Shown here: positions 52,221 through 62,274 of the stretch, one piece after another
Layout of the letters: each line of letters begins with the position of its first letter
How positions within the stretch are numbered: the stretch's first letter is position 1
NCBI RefSeq assembly: GCF_030409315.1
Contig: NZ_JAUFPS010000021.1
Location: forward strand, 42,956 to 106,955
Length of the DNA: 64,000 nucleotides
Source: Mucilaginibacter flavus
Lineage (GTDB): Bacteria; Bacteroidota; Bacteroidia; Sphingobacteriales; Sphingobacteriaceae
Reading direction: 5' to 3'
Notes under the pieces: model-generated
Seen by the model: the letters and a program-made list of their open reading frames with translations, nothing else
What the model was told of the DNA's origin: nothing
The model's database searches: none
Translations under genes and position numbers: made by a program

Positions 52221-54512
52221 ATGATAGTGGTACTAAAAATACGAAATTATATAGCCGGCATTATGACGATGTTGAGCCTGCAGCCAGCGCTTGCGCAGAA
52301 TTTGGTAAAGTATGTGCAACCTATGGCCGGCACCGCTGCTGCAACTACGTCATCGGCGTTAAAGCATGGCCTGGTTGCCGATACCCGTTTTGCCAATACA
52401 ATACCGGCCGTTACCGCTCCATTTGCCATGACACAATGGACGCCGCAAACAGAAAGCGACGAAACCAAATGTGTACCACCATATTATTACAAAGATAATA
52501 TGTTTACAGGCCTGCGCGGTTCTCATTGGCTAAGCGGCTCATGTACGCAGGATTACGGCAGTTTTACAATTATGCCAATTACCGGCCGGTTAAAAACCAG
52601 TAATTATGGCGCACAATTTAATCATAATGAAGAGTTTTCGTCTCCCTATCTATATCAGCTTAAAATGCAAAAATATCAGGTTAACGCGGCGGTAACCTCC
52701 ACCGCGCGTTGCGCCATGATGCAATTTACCGTGGATAAGGCCGATAGCCTTTACCTGTTAATAACGCCCAACAGCGATTATCACGAAGGATTTGTTAAAG
52801 TGGATAACAAAACCGGCGAGGTTTACGGTTATAATCCCGCCCATCGCATTTACCAGGGCTGGGGTAAAAGTGCCGGTTTCAGCGGGTTTTTTGTCATCAG
52901 GTTTGAAAGAAGTTTAGATAACAGGGGCACATTTGCCGGCGATAAGATTTTTAATGCAGACAGTATTAAAAACGGAAGCCTGATAGGTGCTTATGTTGGT
53001 TTTAAAATGGATAAAGGCGAGAAGCTAACCATCCGTATAGGTACTTCTTTTACCAGTTTGGAAGGTGCCCGTAAAAACCTGGATGCCGAAATGCCGGGGT
53101 TTAACTTTGAGCAAACGGTAGCAATTAATAAAGCAGTGTGGGAAAAGGCCTTGGGCCAAGTTAGGGTAACAACAGGTAGCGAACAGGATAAGCGTGTTTT
53201 TTATACAGCGTTATATCATACCATGCAGCAGCCTCGCTTGTTTAATGATGTTGATGGCAGGTATCCCCGGTTTGCCGGTAACTATCAAACCGAAATATTG
53301 GATAAGGGTAATTATTATGATGATTTCTCGATGTGGGATATTTACCGGGCCGAGATACCGCTATTTGAAATTTTAAATCCACCGTTGGTTAACAACCTGG
53401 CAAAATCACTTATCTTAAAGGGCAAGCAAGGCGGCTGGATGCCAATTTTCCCTTGTTGGAATAGCTACACATCTGAAATGATTGGCGATCATACCACATC
53501 GGTTATCAGTTCGGCCTATTTGAAAGGTATTACCAACTTTGATGCTAACGAAGCCTACCAACTCCTAAGGCATAACGCCTTTGAGTTACCGGTCAACAGG
53601 GCCGATTATGTAGAAGGCAAAGGACGGCGCGCGTTGGATAGTTACCTCAAGTACAAATACATCCCGTTGGAGGATAGCGTATCAGATGCTTTTCATAAAA
53701 TGGAGCAGGTAAGCCGTACCATAGAGTATGCTTATGACGACTACGCCCTTGCGCAATTTGCAAAAAGTCTGAAAAAGTACTCCGATTATACCACACTTAC
53801 CAAAAGAGCAAAATACTATGCCAATGTTTTCGACGCGTCCGCAGGTTTCATGAGGGGAAAACATGCAGATGGCAGTTGGATATCAAACTTTGATCCGGAT
53901 AAAAAGGCCACTTATATTACCGAGGGTACTCCCCGCCAATACACATTTTATGTTCCGCATGATGTAACCGGCCTGGTTAAATTAATGGGAGGTGCGGACA
54001 AGCTGGAGCATGCTTTAGATAGTCTTTTTATAAAAGGGGAGTATTGGCATGGTAACGAACCGGGGCATCAGATTCCGTTTATGTACAATTATTCGCCATC
54101 GCCATGGAAAACCCAGGCTGATGTGCGTAATATATTGGCTGCCGAATATAGTGATGGCCCGGGCGGCTTAGGCGGTAACGATGATGCCGGTCAAATGTCG
54201 GCTTGGTATGTATTTGCCTCGTTGGGTTTTTACCCGGTAAATCCCGTATCCGGCGAGTACCTGCTTTGTTCGCCATTGTTTGATAAGGCTGTCATCAATC
54301 TGCAAAACAACAGCAAATTTGAAATCACCTGTCATAAATCCGGTCCAAAGTCGATGTATATCCACCAGGTAAAATTGAATGGCAAAACAATGCCCAATAA
54401 TTTTATTCGCTATAACCACATTATGGCGGGCGGCAAGCTCGAAATTTATTTGCAGGATAAGCCCGATCACCTATGGGCAAATAAGCCAATTTATCAGCCT
54501 AAAGGCATGTAG
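52221..54512 (+). CDS. GH92 alpha-1,2-mannosidase (first copy)
   Basis: A 763-residue exported enzyme. The ATG at 52221 starts a signal peptide (IVVLKIRNYIAGIMTMLSLQPALAQ, cut to about 26 residues); the longer frame begins at a TTG without one. GH92 marks: VKYVQPMAGT at the start of the beta-sandwich, YYDDFSMWDIYRAEIPL, GWMPIFPCWNSYTSEMIGDHT, the catalytic-acid region GNEPGHQIPFMYN (Glu near 613) and GGNDDAGQMSAWYVF (base Asp). GH92 enzymes are Ca2+-dependent inverting exo-mannosidases. It follows the esterase gene by 154 bases and begins the mannan-type half. Confidence 0.94.
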   Translation: MIVVLKIRNYIAGIMTMLSLQPALAQNLVKYVQPMAGTAAATTSSALKHGLVADTRFANTIPAVTAPFAMTQWTPQTESDETKCVPPYYYKDNMFTGLRGSHWLSGSCTQDYGSFTIMPITGRLKTSNYGAQFNHNEEFSSPYLYQLKMQKYQVNAAVTSTARCAMMQFTVDKADSLYLLITPNSDYHEGFVKVDNKTGEVYGYNPAHRIYQGWGKSAGFSGFFVIRFERSLDNRGTFAGDKIFNADSIKNGSLIGAYVGFKMDKGEKLTIRIGTSFTSLEGARKNLDAEMPGFNFEQTVAINKAVWEKALGQVRVTTGSEQDKRVFYTALYHTMQQPRLFNDVDGRYPRFAGNYQTEILDKGNYYDDFSMWDIYRAEIPLFEILNPPLVNNLAKSLILKGKQGGWMPIFPCWNSYTSEMIGDHTTSVISSAYLKGITNFDANEAYQLLRHNAFELPVNRADYVEGKGRRALDSYLKYKYIPLEDSVSDAFHKMEQVSRTIEYAYDDYALAQFAKSLKKYSDYTTLTKRAKYYANVFDASAGFMRGKHADGSWISNFDPDKKATYITEGTPRQYTFYVPHDVTGLVKLMGGADKLEHALDSLFIKGEYWHGNEPGHQIPFMYNYSPSPWKTQADVRNILAAEYSDGPGGLGGNDDAGQMSAWYVFASLGFYPVNPVSGEYLLCSPLFDKAVINLQNNSKFEITCHKSGPKSMYIHQVKLNGKTMPNNFIRYNHIMAGGKLEIYLQDKPDHLWANKPIYQPKGM

Positions 54513-54672
54513 CAGGCAAAGGGAATTACAAAAAATGGCGATTAATTATGTTATTGGTGCCAAAAAAACGGTGATCATGTATGGCAGGCATGTAAAGATT
54601 AATCCTTTTTTAATGGTTTATTAAGCCTGTAACAATTTATTTGCAGTATTGATAAACCGGGGGGTGATGTTG

Positions 54673-54680
54673 TATCTTGC
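54673..54680 (+). promoter_or_regulatory. -7-like element TATCTTGC before the DUF5703 gene
   Basis: One base off TAnnTTTG, 24 bases before the ATG at 54705. The rest of the 192-base gap holds no supported gene. Confidence 0.35.
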
Positions 54681-54704
54681 CTGGCCCTACCTATTTAAAC
54701 CAAA

Positions 54705-56846
54705 ATGAACAAAAGAACCTTCTTATCCGGCCTGTTGCTATTTTTTTGCGTGACAGCCTTACACGCGTCTACAAAACAAAAAACATTCTTTACAGACACT
54801 GCTCTTAATAAATACAATGTAAGCTGGAGTACGCCCGGTCCCGGCTCGGCTCAATCTATGCCCTTGGGTAATGGCGACATCGGACTTAATGTATGGGTTG
54901 AAAAAAATGGCGACCTGGTTTTCTACATCAGTAAAACTGATGCCTGGAGCAGTGATCCGCAGGCCGACGAATGGATGAATCAAGGCGGGGTACTTTCGAA
55001 ACTTGGTGAAGTAAGGATATCAGTAAACCCCAACCCGCTGGCCAAAGATGCCGTTTTCAGACAAATACTCAGGCTCGGTACCGGCGAAATTTCCATCCGG
55101 GAAGGAATGGGGAATAACCGTGTTGATATGCGGGTATGGGTTGATGCCAATCACCCGGTAGTCAGGGTAGAAACTAAAAGCGCCTCGCCATCCACAGTTA
55201 ATGTTAGGCTCGAAAACTGGCGTGCGGGTATCACAGATACTGTTTTAGGTGCACAAAAAAATCGTATAGCCTGGTATCATCACAACGCGGCCAATGCCGA
55301 CGCGCATTTGGCTAACCTAACCTTCGGCGCTGTTATTAAGGGTGATGGATTTATTAACAAGGATGATAATACATTGCAATCTGCAAAGGCAACAAACGCG
55401 CAATTGATTTCTATATACCCATTAACGGGCATTGCCGCCAATGGCAGTCAATGGTTAAATAAACTGGAAGCGCAAATCAACCAAATTCAAAAAATAAAGC
55501 TGGATGATAGCCGTATTGCTCATAATGAATGGTGGCGGCAATTCTGGGACCGTAGCCATGTATTTGTTACCGGCGATAGTTTAGCTTATAAAACTACCCA
55601 AGGTTATCTGTTACAGCGTTTTGTTACTGCCTGTGCTGGCAGGGGGGCGTACCCTGTAAAATTCAACGGGTCTATTTTTGTGGTGGATAACCCGGCACGT
55701 AACGTTAATGCTGATTTCAGGGCTTGGGGCGGCCAGTATTGGTTTCAAAATACCAGGGCCATGTATTGGCCAAGGTTGATGGCCGGCGATTTTGATATGA
55801 TGCTGCCGCTATTTAATATGTATGCCAAAATTTTGCCGGCAAACACTGCCCAGGTACAGGAATATTATCATCATGGAGGGGCCTACTTTGCCGAAACATC
55901 GCCTTTTTGGGGTGGGGTAAATTACGTTGGTCCGGATGCCAAGGCTAACTACACAGCCCACTATTTTACCCCTATACTGGAGTTAAGCATGATGATGCTT
56001 GATTATTACGAGTATACCGGCGACGCTAACTTCGCTAAAAAAACCTTGCTTCCCATAGCCTCAGCCGGCTTGCAGTTTTTCGACGAGCATTTTAAACGCG
56101 ATAGCACCGGCAAGCTCCTGCTCGATCCGGATAATGCCATTGAAATGTTTTGGAAGGTACATAACCCCGCGCCAGATATTGCCGGGCTGCATGCTATACT
56201 TAGCCGGATGATTAATTTGCCGGTAAACCTTGTTGATGAAAAATCCCGCTCTCAATGGCAACGTTTTTACAATGAATTACCTCCGTTGCCCACGGTAACG
56301 GATAAAAACAAAACCATATTACTGCCCTATACCGGTCCGCAAACCATCCAATCAAACAATAGCGAAAACCCCGAATTGTATTCCATATATCCGTTCAGGC
56401 TTTATGGTTTGGGTAAACCTGATTTGGATGTAGCTGTTAATACCTTCAATAGCCGCAAGCAACGCGCAAAAGGCTGTTGGGTGCAAGATCCTATACAGGC
56501 AGCTATGATAGGGGATGCTGATGTAGCAAAAGAATACGTAAGTTTTGCGTTTACCCGTAAAGACCCCACTCTTAAATTCCCTGCTTTTTGGGATAAGGGC
56601 AATGACTATATGCCCGATGAAGATAACGGCGGCAATGGTGAAAACGGTCTGCAGCAAATGCTGATACAGGTTGACGGTAAAAAAATTATGCTGCTACCCG
56701 CCTGGCCAACCGGGTGGAATGCCGATTTTAAACTCAACTCGCCTTTTAACACCACCGTGCAAGGCAAGGTGGTAAATGGAAAACTTACTGATATAAAAGT
56801 TACACCTGCAACCCGCATGGCCGATGTAGTTGTATTGAGTAAATAA
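54705..56846 (+). CDS. DUF5703 exported protein, probable glycoside hydrolase-like
   Basis: A 713-residue exported protein (signal peptide ending TALHAS). The N-terminal beta-sandwich has WSTPGPGSAQSMPLGNGDIGLNVWVE and LVFYISKTDAWS, the hallmark of DUF5703. The C-terminal part is an (alpha/alpha)6-like barrel (NVNADFRAWGGQYWFQNTRAMYWPRLMAGDF; EYYHHGGAYFAETSPFWGG). The overall plan resembles GH95 alpha-fucosidases, but the substrate is unknown. Position between two GH92 genes suggests a linked side-chain sugar. No close catalytic assignment is possible by eye. Confidence 0.8.
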   Translation: MNKRTFLSGLLLFFCVTALHASTKQKTFFTDTALNKYNVSWSTPGPGSAQSMPLGNGDIGLNVWVEKNGDLVFYISKTDAWSSDPQADEWMNQGGVLSKLGEVRISVNPNPLAKDAVFRQILRLGTGEISIREGMGNNRVDMRVWVDANHPVVRVETKSASPSTVNVRLENWRAGITDTVLGAQKNRIAWYHHNAANADAHLANLTFGAVIKGDGFINKDDNTLQSAKATNAQLISIYPLTGIAANGSQWLNKLEAQINQIQKIKLDDSRIAHNEWWRQFWDRSHVFVTGDSLAYKTTQGYLLQRFVTACAGRGAYPVKFNGSIFVVDNPARNVNADFRAWGGQYWFQNTRAMYWPRLMAGDFDMMLPLFNMYAKILPANTAQVQEYYHHGGAYFAETSPFWGGVNYVGPDAKANYTAHYFTPILELSMMMLDYYEYTGDANFAKKTLLPIASAGLQFFDEHFKRDSTGKLLLDPDNAIEMFWKVHNPAPDIAGLHAILSRMINLPVNLVDEKSRSQWQRFYNELPPLPTVTDKNKTILLPYTGPQTIQSNNSENPELYSIYPFRLYGLGKPDLDVAVNTFNSRKQRAKGCWVQDPIQAAMIGDADVAKEYVSFAFTRKDPTLKFPAFWDKGNDYMPDEDNGGNGENGLQQMLIQVDGKKIMLLPAWPTGWNADFKLNSPFNTTVQGKVVNGKLTDIKVTPATRMADVVVLSK

Positions 56847-56921
56847 CCGTCGCAATTAATCATAGGGTAGCTTTTTACAAACTCAATTGGCGTTTTTATG
56901 CCTATTGCCTCCAATAATGAT

Positions 56922-56967
56922 TAACAATTGGTAAATATTGATGATAAATTAATATTACCAGTTGTTA
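56922..56967. promoter_or_regulatory. 46-base dyad TAACAATTGGTAAATATT / AATATTACCAGTTGTTA
   Basis: The two arms (56922-56939 and 56951-56967) pair at nearly every position around GATGATAAATT. The dyad lies about 180 bases upstream of the transmembrane regulator gene and after the DUF5703 gene. It could be an operator for that regulator. A partial half-site, TAACAATTTATTT, is seen at 54629 before the DUF5703 gene. The rest of this 301-base gap (56847-57147) holds no gene. Confidence 0.5.
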
Positions 56968-57147
56968 AATTAGTATCTGCTAATTTGACGCTATTTAATC
57001 GCGTTGTTAAAGACATTATGCTGCAAATCTTTTAAATGTGTACTGTATTTATTGTATTTTAGCCTGTCGGTGGCTAAACACGCCGGTACCAATTATAAAT
57101 TACAGCGCGGGTACTTAAGTTGCAATGCTTAGCAGGTACTTATCAAC

Positions 57148-59709
57148 ATGAGATTTTTTTTATCGGGTATAATAACGGTTATTTTATTAAATATCCTTTT
57201 CCTGTTGCCTGCAAATGCGCAGTCGTACGGGTTAGGGTTTTATAGTCATGAGGTGGTGCAGGATAAACGCACCACGCTTGATTTAAGCGTAAACAACGTA
57301 AGGCCAAAAGATAACCTCGATGTATCCTTCGATCTTTCTTTTATGCCCAATCATGTTATTTATTTTGGTTACATATTGCGGCTTGTTGGCGACGATAAAC
57401 AAAATATCGACCTTGTTTATGATAACCAGGCCAATACCAAACACTTTAAAATCATTATCGGCGAACGCCTTTCAAAAATATGCTTTAATATTGATGATAA
57501 GCTATTGTTTGATCATTGGAACAAACTAAGGCTGCTTATCGACTATAAGAATGATAAGCTCACCGTTTTTTCGGGGAAGGATGCTTATAGCGAAACGGGA
57601 CTTGCCCTAAAGCCATGCAGCAATTATAAACTGCTTTTTGGTGCAAACGCTTACCGGCAGTTTCAAACTACCGATTTGCCGCCTTTGAAACTTCGGGAGG
57701 TAAATGTATCTCAAAACGGAACACTGCTTGGCAACTGGCCGCTTAACGAGTGGGAGGGCAACATAGCCAATGAAACCGTTAACCAAAACAACGGCACCAT
57801 CACCAATCCGCTATGGATCAAATCGCGCCACCGCAACTGGCAAATGGAAAAAGAGTTTACCATTCCGGGTGATGCCAGCATTGCTTTTGATGCCGCTAAT
57901 GAGCGGGTTTTAATTATAAACCAGGATTCGCTATATACCTACGCTGTTAATAAAACACCGCAAATTACGAGTACTGCTTACAGCTCGGGTAAGCAAATGA
58001 TGGTGCCCGGCGATCAGATGGTTTATAATGCCGATAAACTGTACTACCTGTATATCGACCAGATGGCCATCGGTACCTATGATTTTAAAACCAACCGATG
58101 GAACAAGGGCTTTAAAAACCTGGCTACCAATAATGGTCACCTCAATAAGTTTTTCAGCAAGGCCGATAGTTCGGTTTATACCATTGGCGGCTATGGGCAG
58201 TTAATTTATAAAGACAGTGTTAAACGCTACAACGTAGTTACCAATACCTGGCAAAAGGTAAAAGTTAAGGGCGATACTTTTACGCCGCGTTACCTGGCCG
58301 GTTTGGGTACAAGCGCCGCCGGTGATACTGCTTATGTAATTGGTGGTTATGGCAGCGCATCGGGCCAGCAAATTGTAAATCCGCGTAATTTGTATGATAT
58401 GATGCGGTTCTCGGTTAAGGATAAATCCTTTAAAAAGCTGTTCACTATCGATGTAAAGAACGAAGATTTTGTGTTCTCAAATTCGTTGGTTATCAATGAA
58501 AAAGAACGCTCCTATTATGGGTTGATATTTCCTCAGCATAAATTTAACTCTAACCTGCAACTGATCCGTGGTTCACTGGATAAAGCAAAATATCAGCTGG
58601 TAGGCGATACCATTCCGTTTTTGTTTCATGATATTCATTCCTTTTCTGATCTGTACTTTTTACCCCACAGCGGCAAATTTTTGGCCGTTACTTTATTTAG
58701 GGAGGAAGACAGGACGCGGATAAAAATATATTCGCTGTTAAGTCCGCCCGAACCGTTAGACGAGCGGGTTATAGAAGTAAGTCACGCTGGTTTTTTTTGG
58801 TGGTTTGTTGTAGGTTGCGTATTGGGGCTGATTGCAATAGGTTATATTATAGTGGTTAAGCGTAAAAAACAAGTAGTTATCAACGAACCACAACATCAAC
58901 TCAAACCCGTTAGGCCATTGCCAACAACAGAACAATTGCCAGAGGATGAAGCTCTGGTATTTGAAGATGACTATACCAAAAGCCACTGCAAAAACTCCAT
59001 ATTTTTATTTGGCGATCTGCAGCTGTTTACGCCCGAGGGCAACGAGATCACCAGGTATTTTACGCCCTTGTTAAAAGAGCTGTTTTTGGTGATTTTGCTG
59101 TATTCGGTAAAATTGGATAGGGGGGTAAGCTCCGAAAAACTGAATGAAATACTTTGGTTTGATAAATCGGAAAAAAGTGCCCGCAACAACCGGTCTGTAA
59201 ATATTGCCAAGCTTAAAACGCTTTTAGATAAAATAGGGCACTGCCAGTTATCAAAAGATACGGGCTATTGGAAAATTGAGATTGATTATAGCCATATCAT
59301 GGTTGATTACCATAACTACCTCAATATTGTATCTAACAAAACCAAGCTTAATAAACAAAAAATCGTTCAGCTTACGCGCATCACGCAGCGGGGCAACTTT
59401 TTATCAAACATTGAATACGAATGGCTGGATACATTTAAATCCGAAGTATCCAACGAGATCATCGATTCCTATATTCAATTCGCAGCGTCGGTGCCCATTG
59501 CCGATGATCCTGAATTTTTAATCAAACTGGCCAATGATATCTTCTATTTCGACCCGGTAAATGAGGAAGCCATGATTTTAAAATGCAAAGCCCTTGCCCA
59601 CATCGGCAAACATTCGCTGGCCAAAAATACTTTCGAAAGCTTTAATAAAGAGTATAAAGCCATTTACGGTGAAGCTTTTGAGCGCGATTTTCATTCGATT
59701 CTTGAATAA
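57148..59709 (+). CDS. Transmembrane one-component regulator: LamG-like, kelch-like, TM, SARP-type winged helix and BTAD-like
   Basis: An 853-residue protein with a signal peptide (about 1-25, ending PANAQS). An exported LamG/concanavalin-like region (about 30-230; LREVNVSQNGTLLGNWPLNEWEG) comes first, then kelch-type propeller repeats (about 240-530; VYTIGGYGQLIYKD; AYVIGGYGSASG). One membrane helix lies near residues 548-570 (WWFVVGCVLGLIAIGYIIVV), followed by KRKKQ. The cytosolic part has a SARP/OmpR-like winged helix (about 615-710; FGDLQLFTPEGNEITRYFTPLLKELF; SARNNRSVNIAKLKTLL) and a helical BTAD-like tail. No kinase, receiver or sigma-factor partner is encoded nearby. It probably senses a glycan outside and regulates the mannan genes directly. 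Confidence 0.8.
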   Translation: MRFFLSGIITVILLNILFLLPANAQSYGLGFYSHEVVQDKRTTLDLSVNNVRPKDNLDVSFDLSFMPNHVIYFGYILRLVGDDKQNIDLVYDNQANTKHFKIIIGERLSKICFNIDDKLLFDHWNKLRLLIDYKNDKLTVFSGKDAYSETGLALKPCSNYKLLFGANAYRQFQTTDLPPLKLREVNVSQNGTLLGNWPLNEWEGNIANETVNQNNGTITNPLWIKSRHRNWQMEKEFTIPGDASIAFDAANERVLIINQDSLYTYAVNKTPQITSTAYSSGKQMMVPGDQMVYNADKLYYLYIDQMAIGTYDFKTNRWNKGFKNLATNNGHLNKFFSKADSSVYTIGGYGQLIYKDSVKRYNVVTNTWQKVKVKGDTFTPRYLAGLGTSAAGDTAYVIGGYGSASGQQIVNPRNLYDMMRFSVKDKSFKKLFTIDVKNEDFVFSNSLVINEKERSYYGLIFPQHKFNSNLQLIRGSLDKAKYQLVGDTIPFLFHDIHSFSDLYFLPHSGKFLAVTLFREEDRTRIKIYSLLSPPEPLDERVIEVSHAGFFWWFVVGCVLGLIAIGYIIVVKRKKQVVINEPQHQLKPVRPLPTTEQLPEDEALVFEDDYTKSHCKNSIFLFGDLQLFTPEGNEITRYFTPLLKELFLVILLYSVKLDRGVSSEKLNEILWFDKSEKSARNNRSVNIAKLKTLLDKIGHCQLSKDTGYWKIEIDYSHIMVDYHNYLNIVSNKTKLNKQKIVQLTRITQRGNFLSNIEYEWLDTFKSEVSNEIIDSYIQFAASVPIADDPEFLIKLANDIFYFDPVNEEAMILKCKALAHIGKHSLAKNTFESFNKEYKAIYGEAFERDFHSILE

Positions 59710-59727
59710 ATCTACCTTTCCCGTCCA

Positions 59728-59757
59728 CACAGGGTCTCTTTGAAAAAGGACCCTGTG
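59728..59757. terminator. Hairpin CACAGGGTC / GACCCTGTG after the regulator gene
   Basis: A perfect 9-bp stem with a 12-base loop starts 19 bases past the stop. No T-run follows, so factor-independent termination is doubtful. Two smaller dyads (GACTCcctcaGAGTC near 59800) follow. The 278-base gap to the next gene holds nothing else I can name. Confidence 0.5.
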
Positions 59758-59987
59758 CGCGTTTGTTTAACGGGGGTGTATGATGATTTCGATAATCGAC
59801 TCCCTCAGAGTCCTCTGATCGAGAGATCCTAAGGGACAAAAGGCGCGCTTATTTGAGCGTCTATTTCATTTAAATCTCAATTAATCCCATACAATCTTTA
59901 ATTTTCCGGTGCAATTAATAAAATATTAATAGTTCATTAAGGTTTAGCGGCAAATTTGAACCTATAAACCGATTATAAATTCAACAA

Positions 59988-62237
59988 ATGGATATCTTAT
60001 TTACCCGGCTATTAAAACCGGTTGTTTTTGGTGCTTTGTTAAGCGTTACCACAATTACCCTGTGCAACGCGCAAACCCAAACCGATGGCAATTTAAAATA
60101 CATTGATCCACGTATTGGTAACGTGGGGCAATTGCTGGAACCAACCCGGCCAACCATGCACCTGCCCAACCAAATGATTAGGATGTACCCCAAGCGGGCC
60201 GATTATATTGACGACCAGATTTCCAGCTTTCCGCTCAATATGGTATCCCACCGCCTGGGTGAGGTTTTTGCCATAAAGCCTGATACTAAAACGCTAAGCC
60301 CTGCATCGTGGGATGAGAAGATGCCTTACGATCATGACCTGGAAGTTACCCGTCCATGGTATTATTCTACTTATTTAATTGATAAGGATATCACCGTGGA
60401 GTTTGCGCCCGGCAAAAAGGTGGGGATTTTTAAATTTACTTTCCCGGCTAAAAGTGTTGCTAAAAGCATTTTGTTTGATGTTTATAACGATGGCGATGCC
60501 AGTTTTAGCTTTACCAATGGCAATGAACTCAGTGGCATGGAAACCTACAATGGCGATATCAAAATTTATGTTTACGGTCGTTTCAACGCCAAAGGAACTG
60601 CTGGTATTGTAAAAGATGACAAGCTGATCAAAGATGCAGCCATAACGGGTAAGGAAGCAAAATCATATATAACCTTTGGCGCCGGTACGCCCGATGTGGT
60701 TGAGTTTAAATATGCCATATCATACGTAAGCGAGCAACAAGCCAAACAAAACTTTAAAGACGAATTTACGGGCGTTGATTTTAATACATTAACAACAACT
60801 GCAAAAGCCGCGTGGGCCAAAGTAGTTAACCAAATTGAAATAGCCGGCGGTACCGAAGCGCAACGCCGGTCGTTTTATACTGCTTTGTACCGCTGTAACG
60901 AGCGGATGGTGAACATCAATGAGGATGGGCATTATTATAGCGGTTACGATAAAAAGGTTCATGACAGCAACCGCCCCTTTTATGTAGATGATTGGGTTTG
61001 GGATACTTACCTGGCCCTTCACCCGTTGCGGTCGATATTGAACCCTACTATGGAATCAGATATGTTGAACTCCTATGTAACCATGTATCAGCAAAGTGGT
61101 TGGATGCCAACCTTCCCGGTTTTGTTTGGCGATAATCCTTGTATGAACGGTTTTCACTCCACCGTAATGTTTTTGGATGATTACCGTAAAGGCATCCGCG
61201 GTTTTGATATTCAAAAAGCCTACGAGGGTATTCATAAAAATGCCACCCAGGCCACCATGTTGCCATGGGAAAACGGACCTAAATGCGAATTGGACGATTT
61301 TTACTATGATAAGGGTTATTTCCCAGCCCTGCCAAAAGGCGAAAAGGAAACCGTAAGCCTGGTACACTCTTTTGAAAAAAGGCAGGCCGTAGCCGTTACC
61401 CTCGGCGGTAGTTATGACGATTGGGCTGTGGGGCAGCTGGCTGCCGAGTTGAAGAAAACCGACGATCAGACCTTATTTGCCAAACGCGCCCTTAACTATA
61501 AAAACCTGTGGAACAATGATAAAAAGATGTTTATCCCCAAAGACAAGGATGGTAACTGGATCAATATCGATCCTAAATTTGATGGCGGACTTGGCGGGCG
61601 CGATTATTACGACGAAAATAACGGTTGGACCTATCTATGGCAGGTGCAGCACGATATTCCCGGCCTCATTGGTTTAATGGGCGGTAATGATGCTTTCCAG
61701 GCTAAGCTTGATCAGTTATTTCGTGAAGGTTTAGATAGAAGCAAATACCAGTTTTGGGCTAAGTTCCCCGATGCAACCGGGCTTGTGGGGCAGTACTCCA
61801 TGGGTAACGAGCCAAGCTTCCATATCCCGTACCTGTATAACTACGCTGGCGCGCCATGGAAAACCCAGAAGCGGGTGAGGTTTTTATTAGATGTATGGTA
61901 CAAGGATAGCATTTTCGGTATACCGGGCGATGAAGACGGCGGCGGTATGTCGGCTTTTGTGGTGTTCTCCTCTATGGGTTTTTATCCAATAACACCAGGC
62001 AAGCCGGTTTACACCATAGGCAGTCCGGTATTTAGTAAAGTGACTATCAATTTGCCAAACGGTAAACAGTTTAAACTATTGGCCAATAATTGTTCGGTAG
62101 TTAATAAATATATCCAAAGCGCTAAGTTTAACGGTAAGGTATTAAACAAGCCTTGGTTTACGCATGAACAGCTTGTTGCAGGTGGCTTGCTTGAGTTACA
62201 AATGGGACCTAAACCTAATAAAAGCTGGGGCATTTGA
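59988..62237 (+). CDS. GH92-like alpha-mannosidase (second, divergent copy)
   Basis: A 749-residue exported protein (signal peptide ending LCNAQ). GH92 marks are YIDPRIGNVGQLLEP, RPFYVDDWVWDTYLALHPL, SGWMPTFPVLFGDNPCMNGFHSTVM, GNEPSFHIPYLYNYAGAPWKTQ and PGDEDGGGMSAFVVFSSMGFYP. Compared with the first copy, the C-terminal motif has GGGMSAF in place of AGQMSAW and the acid-site loop reads SFH instead of GHQ. It is probably an exo-alpha-mannosidase with another linkage or tail preference. It is followed 37 bases later by the GH71/99-like gene. Confidence 0.9.
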   Translation: MDILFTRLLKPVVFGALLSVTTITLCNAQTQTDGNLKYIDPRIGNVGQLLEPTRPTMHLPNQMIRMYPKRADYIDDQISSFPLNMVSHRLGEVFAIKPDTKTLSPASWDEKMPYDHDLEVTRPWYYSTYLIDKDITVEFAPGKKVGIFKFTFPAKSVAKSILFDVYNDGDASFSFTNGNELSGMETYNGDIKIYVYGRFNAKGTAGIVKDDKLIKDAAITGKEAKSYITFGAGTPDVVEFKYAISYVSEQQAKQNFKDEFTGVDFNTLTTTAKAAWAKVVNQIEIAGGTEAQRRSFYTALYRCNERMVNINEDGHYYSGYDKKVHDSNRPFYVDDWVWDTYLALHPLRSILNPTMESDMLNSYVTMYQQSGWMPTFPVLFGDNPCMNGFHSTVMFLDDYRKGIRGFDIQKAYEGIHKNATQATMLPWENGPKCELDDFYYDKGYFPALPKGEKETVSLVHSFEKRQAVAVTLGGSYDDWAVGQLAAELKKTDDQTLFAKRALNYKNLWNNDKKMFIPKDKDGNWINIDPKFDGGLGGRDYYDENNGWTYLWQVQHDIPGLIGLMGGNDAFQAKLDQLFREGLDRSKYQFWAKFPDATGLVGQYSMGNEPSFHIPYLYNYAGAPWKTQKRVRFLLDVWYKDSIFGIPGDEDGGGMSAFVVFSSMGFYPITPGKPVYTIGSPVFSKVTINLPNGKQFKLLANNCSVVNKYIQSAKFNGKVLNKPWFTHEQLVAGGLLELQMGPKPNKSWGI

Positions 62238-62274
62238 GTTAATCCAATAATTAAAACATAAAAGATATATCCTG

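Noticed and set aside
54535..54624. A 29-codon frame after the first GH92 gene
   Set aside because: Short, with no promoter box, terminator or recognisable motif; probably chance.
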